DNA of 64,000 nt. Source: CAUTYU01 sp963545205. Its GTDB lineage: Bacteria > Desulfobacterota > Desulfovibrionia > Desulfovibrionales > Desulfomicrobiaceae. Below the pieces are notes generated by a model. It was not told the DNA's origin, ran no database searches, and saw only the letters and a program-made list of their open reading frames with translations. The stretch is from contig CAUUHW010000005.1 in assembly GCA_963545205.1 (NCBI GenBank), forward strand, positions 1 to 64,000. Direction: 5' to 3'. How positions within the stretch are numbered: position 1 is the stretch's first letter; the number at the start of each line of letters is the position of its first letter. The translations under genes and the position numbers were made by a program. Of this stretch, positions 7,904 to 16,332 are shown in pieces.

Positions 7904-9645
7904 TCAGCCGCCTGTTTTTCAAGGTTCCAGCCAGTGTACACCTGCTTTTTCCAGGCTGTAAAGGTCGCCGCAAAATCAGTGAATGACAGTTCTGTTTTTT
8001 CGCCGCTGCGCCGGTCTTTGGCTTCCACAACGCCATTTTTCAAGCCCTTGCCGCCAAGCACGATTTGCAGGGGAATACCAAGCAAATCCGCGTCATTAAA
8101 TTTCACTCCCGGCCGTTCCTTGCGGTCATCAAACAGCACGTCCACGCCCATTTTCCGAAGCTCGTCGTACAACTCTTCGGCCTTTTGACTGACAGCCTCG
8201 TCCTTGCCGCCAAGGTCAAGCAGAACAACCTCAAAAGGAGCAATTGGCGGTGGGAAGATCATGCCGGATTCATCATGGTTCTGCTCAATGCAGGCCGCCA
8301 CAACACGGCTGACACCAATACCGTAACAACCCATAATCATGGGATGTTCCGTGCCGTTTTCATCAAGAAAAATGGCGTTCATGGCCTGAGAATACTTTGT
8401 GCCGAGCTTGAACACGTGCCCGACCTCAATTCCGCGCGGCAGCTCAATTTTTCCACCGCACAGCGGACAGGGATCGGACTCTGTTATCTGACACAAATCG
8501 GTATATACGGCCCCGGGTACGTCACGGGCCAGGTCAAGATGGCGCACGTGCGTGTCTTTTTTATTGGCTCCGGCCACAAAATCACTGCGTCCGCGCAGCC
8601 CGCTATCTGCCACCAGCACGTCAACCTTCAAACCCACAGGGCCGGCAAAACCAACCGGCGCGCCTGACCATTCACGCACCAGTTTGGGCGCGGCAAGGGC
8701 AATGTCCGATGCATCCGCGAAATGTCTGAGTTTGACCTCATTGACTTCCCGGTCACCGGCCACCAAAGCGGCAACCGAACGGCCGTCACTTGTTTCGTAC
8801 AGCAGAGTTTTGATTACGGCATCCGGGGCAACCTGTAAAAACGCGGCCACTTCCTGCACCGTATGCTGATCAGGAGTCAGCACCTCTTCCATTTCTGCGC
8901 AGGACGCAGGGCTTTCAACATTTTTCCCCACAACCGGCGCTTTTTCCAGATTGGCGGCATAGGAACAGTTCTGGCAAACGGCAATGGTATCTTCGCCGGT
9001 ATCAGCCAACACCATGAACTCATGCGAAAAGTTGCCGCCAATAGTACCACTGTCGGCCTCCACAGCCCGAAACCGCATTCCCAGGCGGCTGAAAATACGG
9101 GTATAGGCATCATACATGGCCTGATAGCTAGCATTGGCGCCTTCTTCGCTGGCGTCAAAGGAATAGGCATCCTTCATGATAAATTCCCGCCCGCGCATCA
9201 GGCCGAATCTGGGGCGGATTTCGTCACGGAACTTGGTCTGGATCTGATACAGATTCAGGGGCAGCTGGCGGTAAGAACGGACTTCTCCGCGCAGCAAATC
9301 CGTAATCACTTCTTCATGCGTTGGGCCAAGACAACAGTCCCGGCCATGCCGGTCAGTAAACCGCAGCAGTTCCTTGCCGTAAAATTCCCAGCGTCCGCTT
9401 TCCTGCCACAGGTCAGCAGGCTGCACAGTGGGCATAAACATCTCAAGTGCTCCGGCTCGGTTCATCTCTTCCCGGACAATGGCCGCCACCTTGTTCAGGG
9501 TTTTCAGGCCCAGCGGCAAAAAGGTATACACACCGGAAGTCAGCTTGCGGATCATCCCCGCCCGCAGCATGAGCTTGTGACTCACCACCTCGGCTTCGGC
9601 CGGGCTTTCCTTTAACGTGGGAATATAGTATTTACTGTAGCGCAT
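7900..9645 (-). CDS. proS: Prolyl-tRNA synthetase
   Basis: Class II synthetase charging tRNA-Pro. The 581-residue length fits the bacterial type with the inserted editing domain (about 220-400). Motif 2 lies in TKFRDEIRPRFGLMRGREFIMKDAYSF and motif 3 in IGVSRVVAACIEQ; the C-terminal anticodon-binding domain is present. First gene of a four-gene set with metNIQ. No methionine-responsive riboswitch was recognised in the 386 bases upstream. Confidence 0.96.
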   Translation of the reverse strand: MRYSKYYIPTLKESPAEAEVVSHKLMLRAGMIRKLTSGVYTFLPLGLKTLNKVAAIVREEMNRAGALEMFMPTVQPADLWQESGRWEFYGKELLRFTDRHGRDCCLGPTHEEVITDLLRGEVRSYRQLPLNLYQIQTKFRDEIRPRFGLMRGREFIMKDAYSFDASEEGANASYQAMYDAYTRIFSRLGMRFRAVEADSGTIGGNFSHEFMVLADTGEDTIAVCQNCSYAANLEKAPVVGKNVESPASCAEMEEVLTPDQHTVQEVAAFLQVAPDAVIKTLLYETSDGRSVAALVAGDREVNEVKLRHFADASDIALAAPKLVREWSGAPVGFAGPVGLKVDVLVADSGLRGRSDFVAGANKKDTHVRHLDLARDVPGAVYTDLCQITESDPCPLCGGKIELPRGIEVGHVFKLGTKYSQAMNAIFLDENGTEHPMIMGCYGIGVSRVVAACIEQNHDESGMIFPPPIAPFEVVLLDLGGKDEAVSQKAEELYDELRKMGVDVLFDDRKERPGVKFNDADLLGIPLQIVLGGKGLKNGVVEAKDRRSGEKTELSFTDFAATFTAWKKQVYTGWNLEKQAAE

Positions 9646-10031
9646 GGTTTTCCTTCAAAAATATTGTAACAAATAAAAGTGCCAGCTCCGCCAGCATTTT
9701 TTCTTGCCAAGCAAGCTGTTCCAGACTCAAATAGAATTTTTCTTTTTAGCACAAGGCAACTCCAAAGCCAAGCAGGGATTTTGCGGCATTGCCGACAGAC
9801 AGGACAGCGTATCTCCCGGACACGCCTGTTTCGCACCTGAATATTTTTCATACCCCTTTCGCTTTCTACCTGTATTTCTTCGCACTCACTAACCCATTGA
9901 CAGGAAAAAATAGGATTAACTTTTTTCTGGCCTTTTTTGGACAAACATACCATGCAGTCCAAAAACATCTTTTGTTTGTCCCTGGTTATGCGTGATAAAT
10001 ATCACCCAAAAAACAAGGAGGGGCAAACAAC
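9646..10031. other. Divergent intergenic region between proS and the dead chemoreceptor
   Basis: 386 bases with no convincing gene. It must hold the proS promoter (minus strand) and that of the chemoreceptor remnant (plus strand). The only clear element is the palindrome at 9992-10005; a strong AAGGAGGGG ribosome-binding site precedes the ATG at 10032. No riboswitch or tRNA is seen. Confidence 0.6.
9992..10005. promoter_or_regulatory. CRP/FNR-type palindrome
   Basis: GTGATAAATATCAC is a perfect inverted repeat with a two-base centre and contains TGAT-N4-ATCA, matching the core of FNR-type sites. It lies 26 bases before the chemoreceptor remnant start. Binding by an FNR/CRP-family protein is inferred. 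Confidence 0.5.
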
Positions 10032-10680
10032 ATGCAATTACGTACCAAATTACTAACAGCTTTTGGTGCCATGATTCTGCTTGCAGGCATCATTGCCTAT
10101 ACCAGCTATGATGCACTGCAGGAGAAGAATCCGAAAAGGCCAGAGAATCCCAGAAAACGGCTGAACGGGCCAAAAGAGAAGGCATGCTGCAGGCGAATGA
10201 GCAACTGGAAAGCATTGTGGCGGTTCTGTCTTCGGCCTCGGAACAGCTTTCCGCCCAGATTAAACAGGCCGGGTTTCTGAAACCGCAACAGCCATGGAAG
10301 AAATGAATGGCGCGGTGCTGGAAGTGGCCCGTTATTTCCCAGATTATGGGCGTGATTTCAGATATTGCCGACCAGACCAACCTGCAGGCTCTCAATGCGG
10401 CCATTGAAGCGGCCCGGGCCGGTGAAGCCGGACACGGATTTGCGGTTGTGGCTGACGAAGTGCGCAAACTGGCCGAAAAAACAATGGATTCAACCGCTGA
10501 TGCGTCAAAGGCCATTACTGAGATTCAGGAAAGCGCGACCAAGAACACCCGGCAGGTAGAAAAAACAGACGAGATAATTGAACAGCTGGCGACAAAAGCC
10601 CAGGGAACGTCCGGCGCGCTGAACGAAATTATGGCCCTTGTTGATGACACGTCCGATAGAGTTTACCACCCAAGCAACAT
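10032..10680 (+). pseudogene. Methyl-accepting chemotaxis protein, degraded
   Basis: The start is well formed: strong ribosome-binding site, then an N-terminal TM segment (LLTAFGAMILLAGIIAY). The periplasmic sensor domain and second TM are missing. The frame then breaks: linker residues ESEKARESQKTAERAKREG and SIVAVLSSASEQLSAQI continue in another frame. The signalling tip resumes in a third frame with DIADQTNLQALNAAIEAARA and FAVVADEVRKLAEKT (within 10307-10660), and the C-terminus is lost. Large deletions plus frameshifts make this a pseudogene. Confidence 0.92.
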
Positions 10681-10681
10681 A

Positions 10682-10712
10682 AAAAGGATGCCTTTCGGCG
10701 TCCTTTTATTTT
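10682..10712 (+). terminator. Intrinsic terminator of the dead chemoreceptor gene
   Basis: AAAAGGATGCC (10682-10692), loop TTTC, GGCGTCCTTTT (10697-10707), then ATTTTT. An 11-bp stem with one G-U pair and a U tract, directly after the remnant. Confidence 0.88.
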
Positions 10713-10807
10713 TGATTTGTGATTTTAGATTGTTGACTGGAAGAACGCCCCTGCCAAAAATCGCCGCCACACATTCTACATCAGCAATCAGCGAAGCGAA
10801 AATCAAC

Positions 10808-11860
10808 CTAGATTCTTTGTAGGGCAGAGGCACAAAAAACTGCTGTCAGTTCATCTGCCGGGGCAATACCAAGTTCCTGAACAGTCTGGGCCATTGCTTC
10901 CACCCGCAGTGTCTGACCAGCGCAGTCAAGCTCAATTCGCGCGAACAGTTCACCCCTTTTTTCCACAGCACATACCACGCCAGCAAGCATGTTTTCTGAG
11001 CTGATACCGGCAGGCCGGCCTTTCAACAGCAGGATATCTCTCCGGTTCAGGGAAAAATACCCTTCTCCTGCTTCAACAGATTGGGGCACAAAAACAGGCA
11101 GCTTGCCCCAACGGTATTTTATCAACTGACCGGATTTTTCCGGTGCGGAAAGAAAAAGCAGATTGTTCTCTCCTTCCAGCCCGCCGCCAGCGGCCGCGCG
11201 GGCCAGATTTTCAACAGCAACAATTTCCGCGACCCGGCCGCCAGCAACAATAATGACCTGTTCGGTCATCAGCCGCATCTCCTCAGGACTGTGGCTGATA
11301 AAAAGAAACGGAATGGAAAAGCGGGAAAATACCTGCTGCAGATAGGGAATAATCTGATACTTCAAGCTGCCGTCAAGCCCGGACAGGGGTTCATCAAGCA
11401 AAATCAGACGCGGGCTGGCAAGAATCGTGCGTGCCAGGGCCACGCGCTGCCGTTCACCACCGGAAAGACTGCCAACCGATCTTTTGAGCAGGCTGTCAAG
11501 CCTGAGAATATCCACGAGTTGCTCGGGTTCAATAACTCTTTCGCGGGCGGGAAGACGTTTCCTGCCAAACAGCAGGTTCTGCTTGACATTCATGTGCGGG
11601 AACAAACGGGCGTGCTGAAAAACAATGCCAATTCTGCGCTGTTCAGGAGCGACATTCACTCTCTTGAGATGGTCAAACAACACGTTGCCGTTTAAGACAA
11701 TTTTTCCGCTGTCTGGAGCAAGCAAGCCTGCCAGCATATACATCAGCGTTGTTTTGCCGCTTCCTGACGGCCCGAAAACGCCACATCTTCCACTTGCGAC
11801 TGAAAAGGAAAAATGAGCTGTAAAACCCGAAAACCGCTTTGTCACGTCAACATCAATCAT
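10808..11860 (-). CDS. modC: Molybdate ABC transporter ATP-binding protein
   Basis: 350-residue ATPase with Walker A GPSGSGKTT (about 31-39), signature LSGGERQR and Walker B LILLDEPLSGLD. A C-terminal Mop/TOBE-like region (about 280-350) includes SSENMLAGVV, as in ModC proteins whose Mop domain binds oxyanion. The start overlaps the modB stop (ATGA). With modB and modA it forms the high-affinity molybdate importer. Confidence 0.93.
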   Translation of the reverse strand: MIDVDVTKRFSGFTAHFSFSVASGRCGVFGPSGSGKTTLMYMLAGLLAPDSGKIVLNGNVLFDHLKRVNVAPEQRRIGIVFQHARLFPHMNVKQNLLFGRKRLPARERVIEPEQLVDILRLDSLLKRSVGSLSGGERQRVALARTILASPRLILLDEPLSGLDGSLKYQIIPYLQQVFSRFSIPFLFISHSPEEMRLMTEQVIIVAGGRVAEIVAVENLARAAAGGGLEGENNLLFLSAPEKSGQLIKYRWGKLPVFVPQSVEAGEGYFSLNRRDILLLKGRPAGISSENMLAGVVCAVEKRGELFARIELDCAGQTLRVEAMAQTVQELGIAPADELTAVFCASALQRI

Positions 11861-12549
11861 CTTTCACTACGCCTGAATATGGAGTGGGTTGCCAGTTCTC
11901 CCAGCAAAAGGACAAAAAAGGAGAGAAAAATGGAGACCAGACAAAGCGTAAGGGCCATTTTGTCTCCTTCAGGTGTGGTGGTATATTGAAAAATTGCCAG
12001 GGGAATGGTCTGGGTCCGACCAGGAATGTTACCGGCCAGAATAATGGTCGCGCCAAATTCGCCCAGGCTGCGGCTGAACATCAATGACATTCCAGCAATA
12101 ATCGCCCGAAAACTGAGCGGAACAGTGACATGAAAAAGGGTGTCCCACCAGCCCGCTCCCAAGCTGCGCGCGGCCTGCAAATACTGGTCATCTATCTCTT
12201 CAAGACCAATCCGTATGGCTCTGACCAGCAGGGGAAAACCAACCACGGCAGAGGCAATCACCGCTCCGGTCAGGGTAAAGATGACCCGGAAATTGAAAAA
12301 CGCCAGAAATTCTCCCAAAAAACCGTTGCGGCCAAAAAGAAGCAGTAACAGATAGCCAGTGACAATCGGGGGTACAACCAAGGGCAGATTTATAAGTCCC
12401 TCAATGACAGCCTTCCCCCGGAATTGCGTTCTGGCCAGAAAATAGGCAACAGCAAATCCCGGAGGAAGGGTGAGCATTGTAGTAGTAGACGCAACCTTCA
12501 AGGAAAGGCTGACCGCCGATACATCACCGGCAGAAAGAAAAGGAATCAT
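11857..12549 (-). CDS. modB: Molybdate ABC transporter permease
   Basis: 230-residue inner-membrane permease with about five TM segments. Family signatures are LPPGFAVAYFLAR near the N-terminus and LGEFGATIILAGNIPGRTQT in the cytoplasmic loop that contacts ModC. It lies 19 bases after modA and is coupled to modC by a 4-base overlap. Confidence 0.94.
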   Translation of the reverse strand: MIPFLSAGDVSAVSLSLKVASTTTMLTLPPGFAVAYFLARTQFRGKAVIEGLINLPLVVPPIVTGYLLLLLFGRNGFLGEFLAFFNFRVIFTLTGAVIASAVVGFPLLVRAIRIGLEEIDDQYLQAARSLGAGWWDTLFHVTVPLSFRAIIAGMSLMFSRSLGEFGATIILAGNIPGRTQTIPLAIFQYTTTPEGDKMALTLCLVSIFLSFFVLLLGELATHSIFRRSER

Positions 12550-12568
12550 CTTTCAGGAAAAAACTGCC

Positions 12569-13333
12569 TTACCGGGCAGGTTCAAACCCGTATTTTTTGA
12601 AAATGGCCAGTACCGCGGGATCGCTCATAAACGCATACAAAAGTTTGGCTCCTTTCTTGGCAGCTCCCTCCTTTGTAAGCCCAAGCGGATAGGAAACCCG
12701 GTTATAAAGCTCCTGAGGAACAGTAAAAATAATTTTCGCGTTTTTGGCCAGCAGAGCGTCTGTTTTGTAAACAAAGGCTCCTCCCACTTCTCCCCTGTCG
12801 GCATACAGCAGAGCCTGACGCACATCTTTTGACAGAACCAGCTTGTTTGCCTTCTGCAATCCGGCAAAGACACCGGCTTTTTCCATTGCCTGCTTCGCGT
12901 ACTGTCCGGCTGGGACACTTTGAGGAGTGCCAATGGCAATACTGTCAAGCTGCGACAGTTTGGAAAGATCAAAATCTGTCAGTTTTTCCCTGGAGACGAA
13001 GACCAGGGAGTTATACGCGAAAAGACGTTCACTCTCAGGCTGGATCATCTTTTTTTCAACAAGATAGGTCATCCATTTGGGATTGGCGGAAACAAAAATA
13101 TCAGCCGGAGCCCCCTGCTCAATCTGCTTGGCCAGGCTTCCTGAAGAAGCATAATTGGGCTGCACTGTCATATCCGGGTGAGCAGCGGTAAAAAGCGTGA
13201 TGACCTCGTTAAAGGCATCTGTCATGCTTGCCGCGACAGAAAGAGAAATGGTTTCGGCACGCGCGGATGCCAGGGAAGAAGCCGCGAAAAAAAACAGTGT
13301 AACCACGAGAAAAGACAATTTTTTGATATTCAT
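12569..13333 (-). CDS. modA: Molybdate-binding periplasmic protein
   Basis: 254-residue binding protein with an N-terminal signal peptide ending near ASARA. Typical ModA features: LSVAASMTDAFNEV, YASSGSLAKQIEQGAPADIF (oxyanion-binding loop), IGTPQSVPAGQYAKQA and GAFVYKTDAL. AAGGAGAT precedes the ATG at 13333; a GTG two codons earlier is possible. Molybdate versus tungstate preference cannot be read from sequence alone. Confidence 0.94.
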   Translation of the reverse strand: MNIKKLSFLVVTLFFFAASSLASARAETISLSVAASMTDAFNEVITLFTAAHPDMTVQPNYASSGSLAKQIEQGAPADIFVSANPKWMTYLVEKKMIQPESERLFAYNSLVFVSREKLTDFDLSKLSQLDSIAIGTPQSVPAGQYAKQAMEKAGVFAGLQKANKLVLSKDVRQALLYADRGEVGGAFVYKTDALLAKNAKIIFTVPQELYNRVSYPLGLTKEGAAKKGAKLLYAFMSDPAVLAIFKKYGFEPAR

Positions 13334-13397
13334 CTGCACATCTCCTTAAAAAAACAGAAATACAATTTTTCAACAAATAAAAAATGCCGCCACCGAT

Positions 13398-13823
13398 TCA
13401 GGCAGTGGCAAGCAGTACATCTGTTGCCTTGATAAGAGCAGAAACAGTTTTTCCCTCTTGAAGACCAAGACGTTTGACACTTGCCGCGGTAATAACTGAT
13501 GTCACGGTATTACCTCCGGCAAGTTCAATGGTCACCTCATTGCTGACCGCGCCCGGAATAATCTGCCTGATCTTTCCGGTGAGTATATTGCGCGCGGAAA
13601 TCCTGTCCGCTGGAATGTCCTCTCCAATGAGCACATTTGACGCCTTGACTACGGCCATAACTTCCTTGCCCGGCGCGAGCTCCAGCCTGTTGACCGACTG
13701 CAGGGTGATAACAGAACAAATCCTGTCCTCTCCTTTCAGGGCGACAGTCACCACGCTGTTCACGGTATCGCTGTCGATGTGGTCGACTGTTCCCAGCCAG
13801 ATGTTACGAGCACTGATTTTCAT
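13398..13823 (-). CDS. Di-Mop molybdenum-pterin binding protein (molbindin)
   Basis: 141 residues made of two tandem Mop domains of about 70 residues, each starting with SARN (SARNIWLGTV and SARNILTGKI) and each carrying a repeated VITxxSVxRL segment. Such proteins bind molybdate or tungstate in the cytoplasm for storage or homeostasis. The ATG at 13823 follows GGAGG, and the previous frame ends at 13825, so it is tightly coupled to the ModE remnant. Transcribed ahead of modABC. Confidence 0.9.
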   Translation of the reverse strand: MKISARNIWLGTVDHIDSDTVNSVVTVALKGEDRICSVITLQSVNRLELAPGKEVMAVVKASNVLIGEDIPADRISARNILTGKIRQIIPGAVSNEVTIELAGGNTVTSVITAASVKRLGLQEGKTVSALIKATDVLLATA

Positions 13824-13824
13824 T

Positions 13825-14091
13825 TCAACCCTCCGTAATATTTTTATTGTTGCGACAGCCCACTGCGGCCCTTCCTGAAAAAAAATCAAGAAAACCGGAA
13901 AATTCCTGCTGCATGGCATCACGCGCGCGCAGCAGATTTTTTCCTTCCGAGGTGAACCGTGTTCCCCCGCCACCTCTGCCTCCAACCTGTTTTTCCACCA
14001 ATATAGCGGTATGAAAAATTTTCACCCGCTGCGCGGAGCCTGCCGCGTACCGACAGTTCCTCTCCTTAAGTAAGGGGCATGAGAAAGACAA
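13825..14091 (-). pseudogene. ModE-type regulator remnant lacking its DNA-binding start
   Basis: 88-residue frame. From about residue 14 it matches the second half of the ModE winged-helix domain: RYAAGSAQRVKIFHTAILVE and then QVGGRGGGGTRFTSEGKNLL, with the hallmark Gly-rich VGG[RK]GGGG wing. The first ~40 residues of the usual helix-turn-helix (the AARxLGMSY segment) are absent, and no matching frame was found just upstream. It may be inactive, or start at an unseen site. Molybdate sensing could have shifted to the downstream di-Mop protein. Confidence 0.65.
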
Positions 14092-14107
14092 TGGTACCGG
14101 ATCTATC

Positions 14108-14123
14108 GGGTATGAACATACCC
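14108..14123. promoter_or_regulatory. Palindrome upstream of the mod cluster
   Basis: GGGTATG-AA-CATACCC, a perfect 7-bp inverted repeat with a two-base centre, 17 bases before the ModE remnant frame. The placement suits an operator for the mop-modABC transcript, but the sequence is not the classic ModE box, so the binding protein is unknown. Confidence 0.4.
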
Positions 14124-14304
14124 ACTGCCAGACATGGCTTTTTTCCTTTTTGTATAAAATAAATTAACTGGACACAAAGTCAATATTTCGCGTGGCATTA
14201 GCTCTTCACGCCATTTAGACATTTCAGCATGGATGCCAGAGCCGCTTCTTCCAATGTGTTCCATCAAAAACAAAGGCATATTGGGACGGACAATCCGTAA
14301 TCTT

Positions 14305-14505
14305 TTACCTTTTTTCCCTAAGCATGTTTTCCAGATCACTTCGGCTGTAGCCATTGGCCAGCCAGCGCAGATATTCGGCACGACAGCCAAAGTCTCCGCA
14401 CAGAAACTGGTTATACTGGCGGGGAGTAAATTTCACGCCGCAGATCAGGCATATCCGTTTGGGATATTTTTTCTTTTTCGCGGAATCCGCAGATTTGCCG
14501 GCCAA
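14305..14505 (-). CDS. Small Cys4 (zinc-finger-like) protein
   Basis: 66 residues, TTG start behind AAAGGA. The centre reads CLICGVKFTPRQYNQFLCG then FGCRAEYL: four cysteines spaced like a treble-clef zinc finger, followed by a basic helix (SRSDLENMLREKR) and preceded by a Lys-rich N-terminus. Function unknown; nucleic-acid binding is a guess from charge and fold type. Divergent from the deacetylase gene at 14615. Confidence 0.55.
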   Translation of the reverse strand: MAGKSADSAKKKKYPKRICLICGVKFTPRQYNQFLCGDFGCRAEYLRWLANGYSRSDLENMLREKR

Positions 14506-14614
14506 TTTTTTTCCTTTTGCTTGTGTGTTCCGACCTGAAACAGGGCTTGAATATCACTGAAAAATAGATGATGAGTATGCCCGTACGCAAAGAAAAAAAC
14601 AAGAGAGGCTTTTT

Positions 14615-15904
14615 ATGCCAGACACAAAAGACAAACTGGGCATCATCTTTTTTCCGGCCTTTGACTGGGCCATCAGTCCGACCCACCCGGAGCGGGAAGA
14701 ACGCCTGCTCTACACCCAGGATCAGTTTCTGGAAGAAGGGATTTTTGACCTTGGAGGCATCACGGAACACAAACCGCTTATTGCCACGGAAGAAGATATT
14801 TTGCGCTGCCATTTCTGCTTTCCAGATGCAGCTTCCGTGTGTACGGAAGCCCACCGTATTTCTGCGGGCGGCGCGATCAAGGCGGCCCAGCTTGTCGTGC
14901 AGGGTCAGGCCCAGAAAGGGTTTGCCCTTGTGCGCCCGCCCGGACACCACGCCATGAAAAGCGTGCATGGCTCAAGAGGTTTTTGCAATATCAATATTGA
15001 AGCGGTCATGATTGAATGGCTGCGCAAGCATCATGGCCTGCGCCGGGTTGCGGTTGTGGATACCGACTGTCATCACGGCGACGGGTCTCAGGACGTGTTC
15101 TGGCATGACCCCGACACCCTGTTTATTTCCATACACCAGGACGGGCGCACCCTGTATCCGGGTTCCGGTTTTCCAGACGAAGATGGTGGGCCAAAAGCCA
15201 AAGGCCGGACCATCAATATTCCCTTGCCGCCCAACACAGGTGACGCTGGTTTTCTGCAGGCCCTGCAGGAAATTGTCATGCCCATTCTGGCTGATTTCAA
15301 ACCGGAACTGGTCATCAATTCCGCCGGACAGGACAACCACTACAGCGATCCGATTACGAACATGAATTTTTCCGCTCAGGGCTACGCACGCTTAAACGAT
15401 ATTCTCAACCCTGATATTGCCGTGCTTGAAGGCGGGTATTCCATTCAGGGGGCCCTGCCCTACGTCAATCTGGGAATCGCGCTGGCCATGGCCGGGTATG
15501 ATTATTCGCAGGTGCGCGAACCGGATTTTATCCCGCAAAGAAGCGCGCAAACAAGACAGGTCAGCGACTATATCAAAAGACTGTGCCAGGAACTGCCGGA
15601 AATCTATTTTTCGCCCTCGCTGGTAAAGGAAAAACCTGTGGACGGCTTTTTTATCCGCCAACGTTCAATCTTTTACGACACTGACGGCATTCAGGAAAAC
15701 CAGCGGGAAAAACTGCGCGACTGCCCGAACTGTCCGGGCCTGCTCTGGCTTGAAAGTTCATCAAACGTGCAGGGGCTAAGCCTTGGGCTGCAAATCCCGC
15801 GCGGGGCCTGTGATAAATGCGTAACTCAGGCCCTTGAAATGGAAGCAACAGCAAAAAAATCAGACAGATACAAAACTGTCCAGTTGATTGATCAGCAAAA
15901 CTGA
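14615..15904 (+). CDS. Histone deacetylase family protein with C-terminal Cys4 motif
   Basis: 429 residues of the zinc-dependent deacetylase superfamily (HDAC / acetylpolyamine amidohydrolase). Active-site motifs: PPGHHA (108-113), DTDCHHGDG (149-157), ISIHQDG (172-178) and GGYS in the C-terminal half of the domain. Beyond the usual domain lies a tail with CPNC (370-373) and CDKC (399-402), which probably binds a structural metal. The acetylated substrate is unknown; bacterial members act on acetyl-lysine, acetoin-related or polyamine substrates. Translated from an ATG behind GAGAGG. Confidence 0.88.
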   Translation: MPDTKDKLGIIFFPAFDWAISPTHPEREERLLYTQDQFLEEGIFDLGGITEHKPLIATEEDILRCHFCFPDAASVCTEAHRISAGGAIKAAQLVVQGQAQKGFALVRPPGHHAMKSVHGSRGFCNINIEAVMIEWLRKHHGLRRVAVVDTDCHHGDGSQDVFWHDPDTLFISIHQDGRTLYPGSGFPDEDGGPKAKGRTINIPLPPNTGDAGFLQALQEIVMPILADFKPELVINSAGQDNHYSDPITNMNFSAQGYARLNDILNPDIAVLEGGYSIQGALPYVNLGIALAMAGYDYSQVREPDFIPQRSAQTRQVSDYIKRLCQELPEIYFSPSLVKEKPVDGFFIRQRSIFYDTDGIQENQREKLRDCPNCPGLLWLESSSNVQGLSLGLQIPRGACDKCVTQALEMEATAKKSDRYKTVQLIDQQN

Positions 15905-15937
15905 GGTAAAAAGGCTGCCTTTCCGTATTGGCATGCC

Positions 15938-16252
15938 TTACCTGTTATCCATGGAATCCAAAAGGAAAAAAATCAATCCGTGGCTGCTATACAAGAGACA
16001 GCCAGTTCCATTGACTGCAGTGCCCATTTTTGAAATTTTTTTCGCCATAATATCTGATAATTTCTTCTTTACCTGTCCTGCTTTTTTCCTCACAGGGCTG
16101 AGAAAAAAGGCATGCAGCTCTCTGCATTCCGCAGGGCTGCTGTAAAAGGTGTTCAATGCGCCTAATTCTTCCACAGTATATTGTCTGGCATAAAATGAGA
16201 TAATTTTTTGCAGGATAGATGGAATTTTTTCTTCCATTTTCTTTTGCATCAT
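15938..16252 (-). CDS. DUF2059-like protein, N-terminally truncated
   Basis: 104 residues. The segment YTVEELGALNTFYSSPAECREL matches the core of DUF2059 (pattern: T..EL..L..FY.SP.G). Family members normally carry a signal peptide and an extra helical region; here none is present. A short frame just upstream (MNTFVFYQLFEDWAGDLL) ends in an in-frame TAG four codons before this start, so the gene may be broken. Function of the family is unknown. Confidence 0.5.
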   Translation of the reverse strand: MMQKKMEEKIPSILQKIISFYARQYTVEELGALNTFYSSPAECRELHAFFLSPVRKKAGQVKKKLSDIMAKKISKMGTAVNGTGCLLYSSHGLIFFLLDSMDNR

Positions 16253-16332
16253 ATTGCAGCGCTATAGAAGATCACCAGCCCAATCTTCAAACAACTGATA
16301 GAACACAAATGTATTCATATTGTTCTCTACTT

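Noticed and set aside
9612..9968. 118-residue minus-strand frame upstream of proS
   Set aside because: It overlaps the proS start, has low-complexity Cys/Arg-rich content, no ribosome-binding site and no family likeness; it is probably chance in the promoter region.
9646..10031. Possible SAM or T-box riboswitch before proS-metNIQ
   Set aside because: None of the conserved core motifs of SAM riboswitches or T-boxes could be found on the minus strand.
14103..14390. 95-residue minus-strand frame with protein-like middle (PNMPLFLMEHIGRSGSGIHA)
   Set aside because: Its first third shadows the Cys4 mini-protein in another frame and no start signal is visible. The middle might be a gene remnant, but no family could be named.
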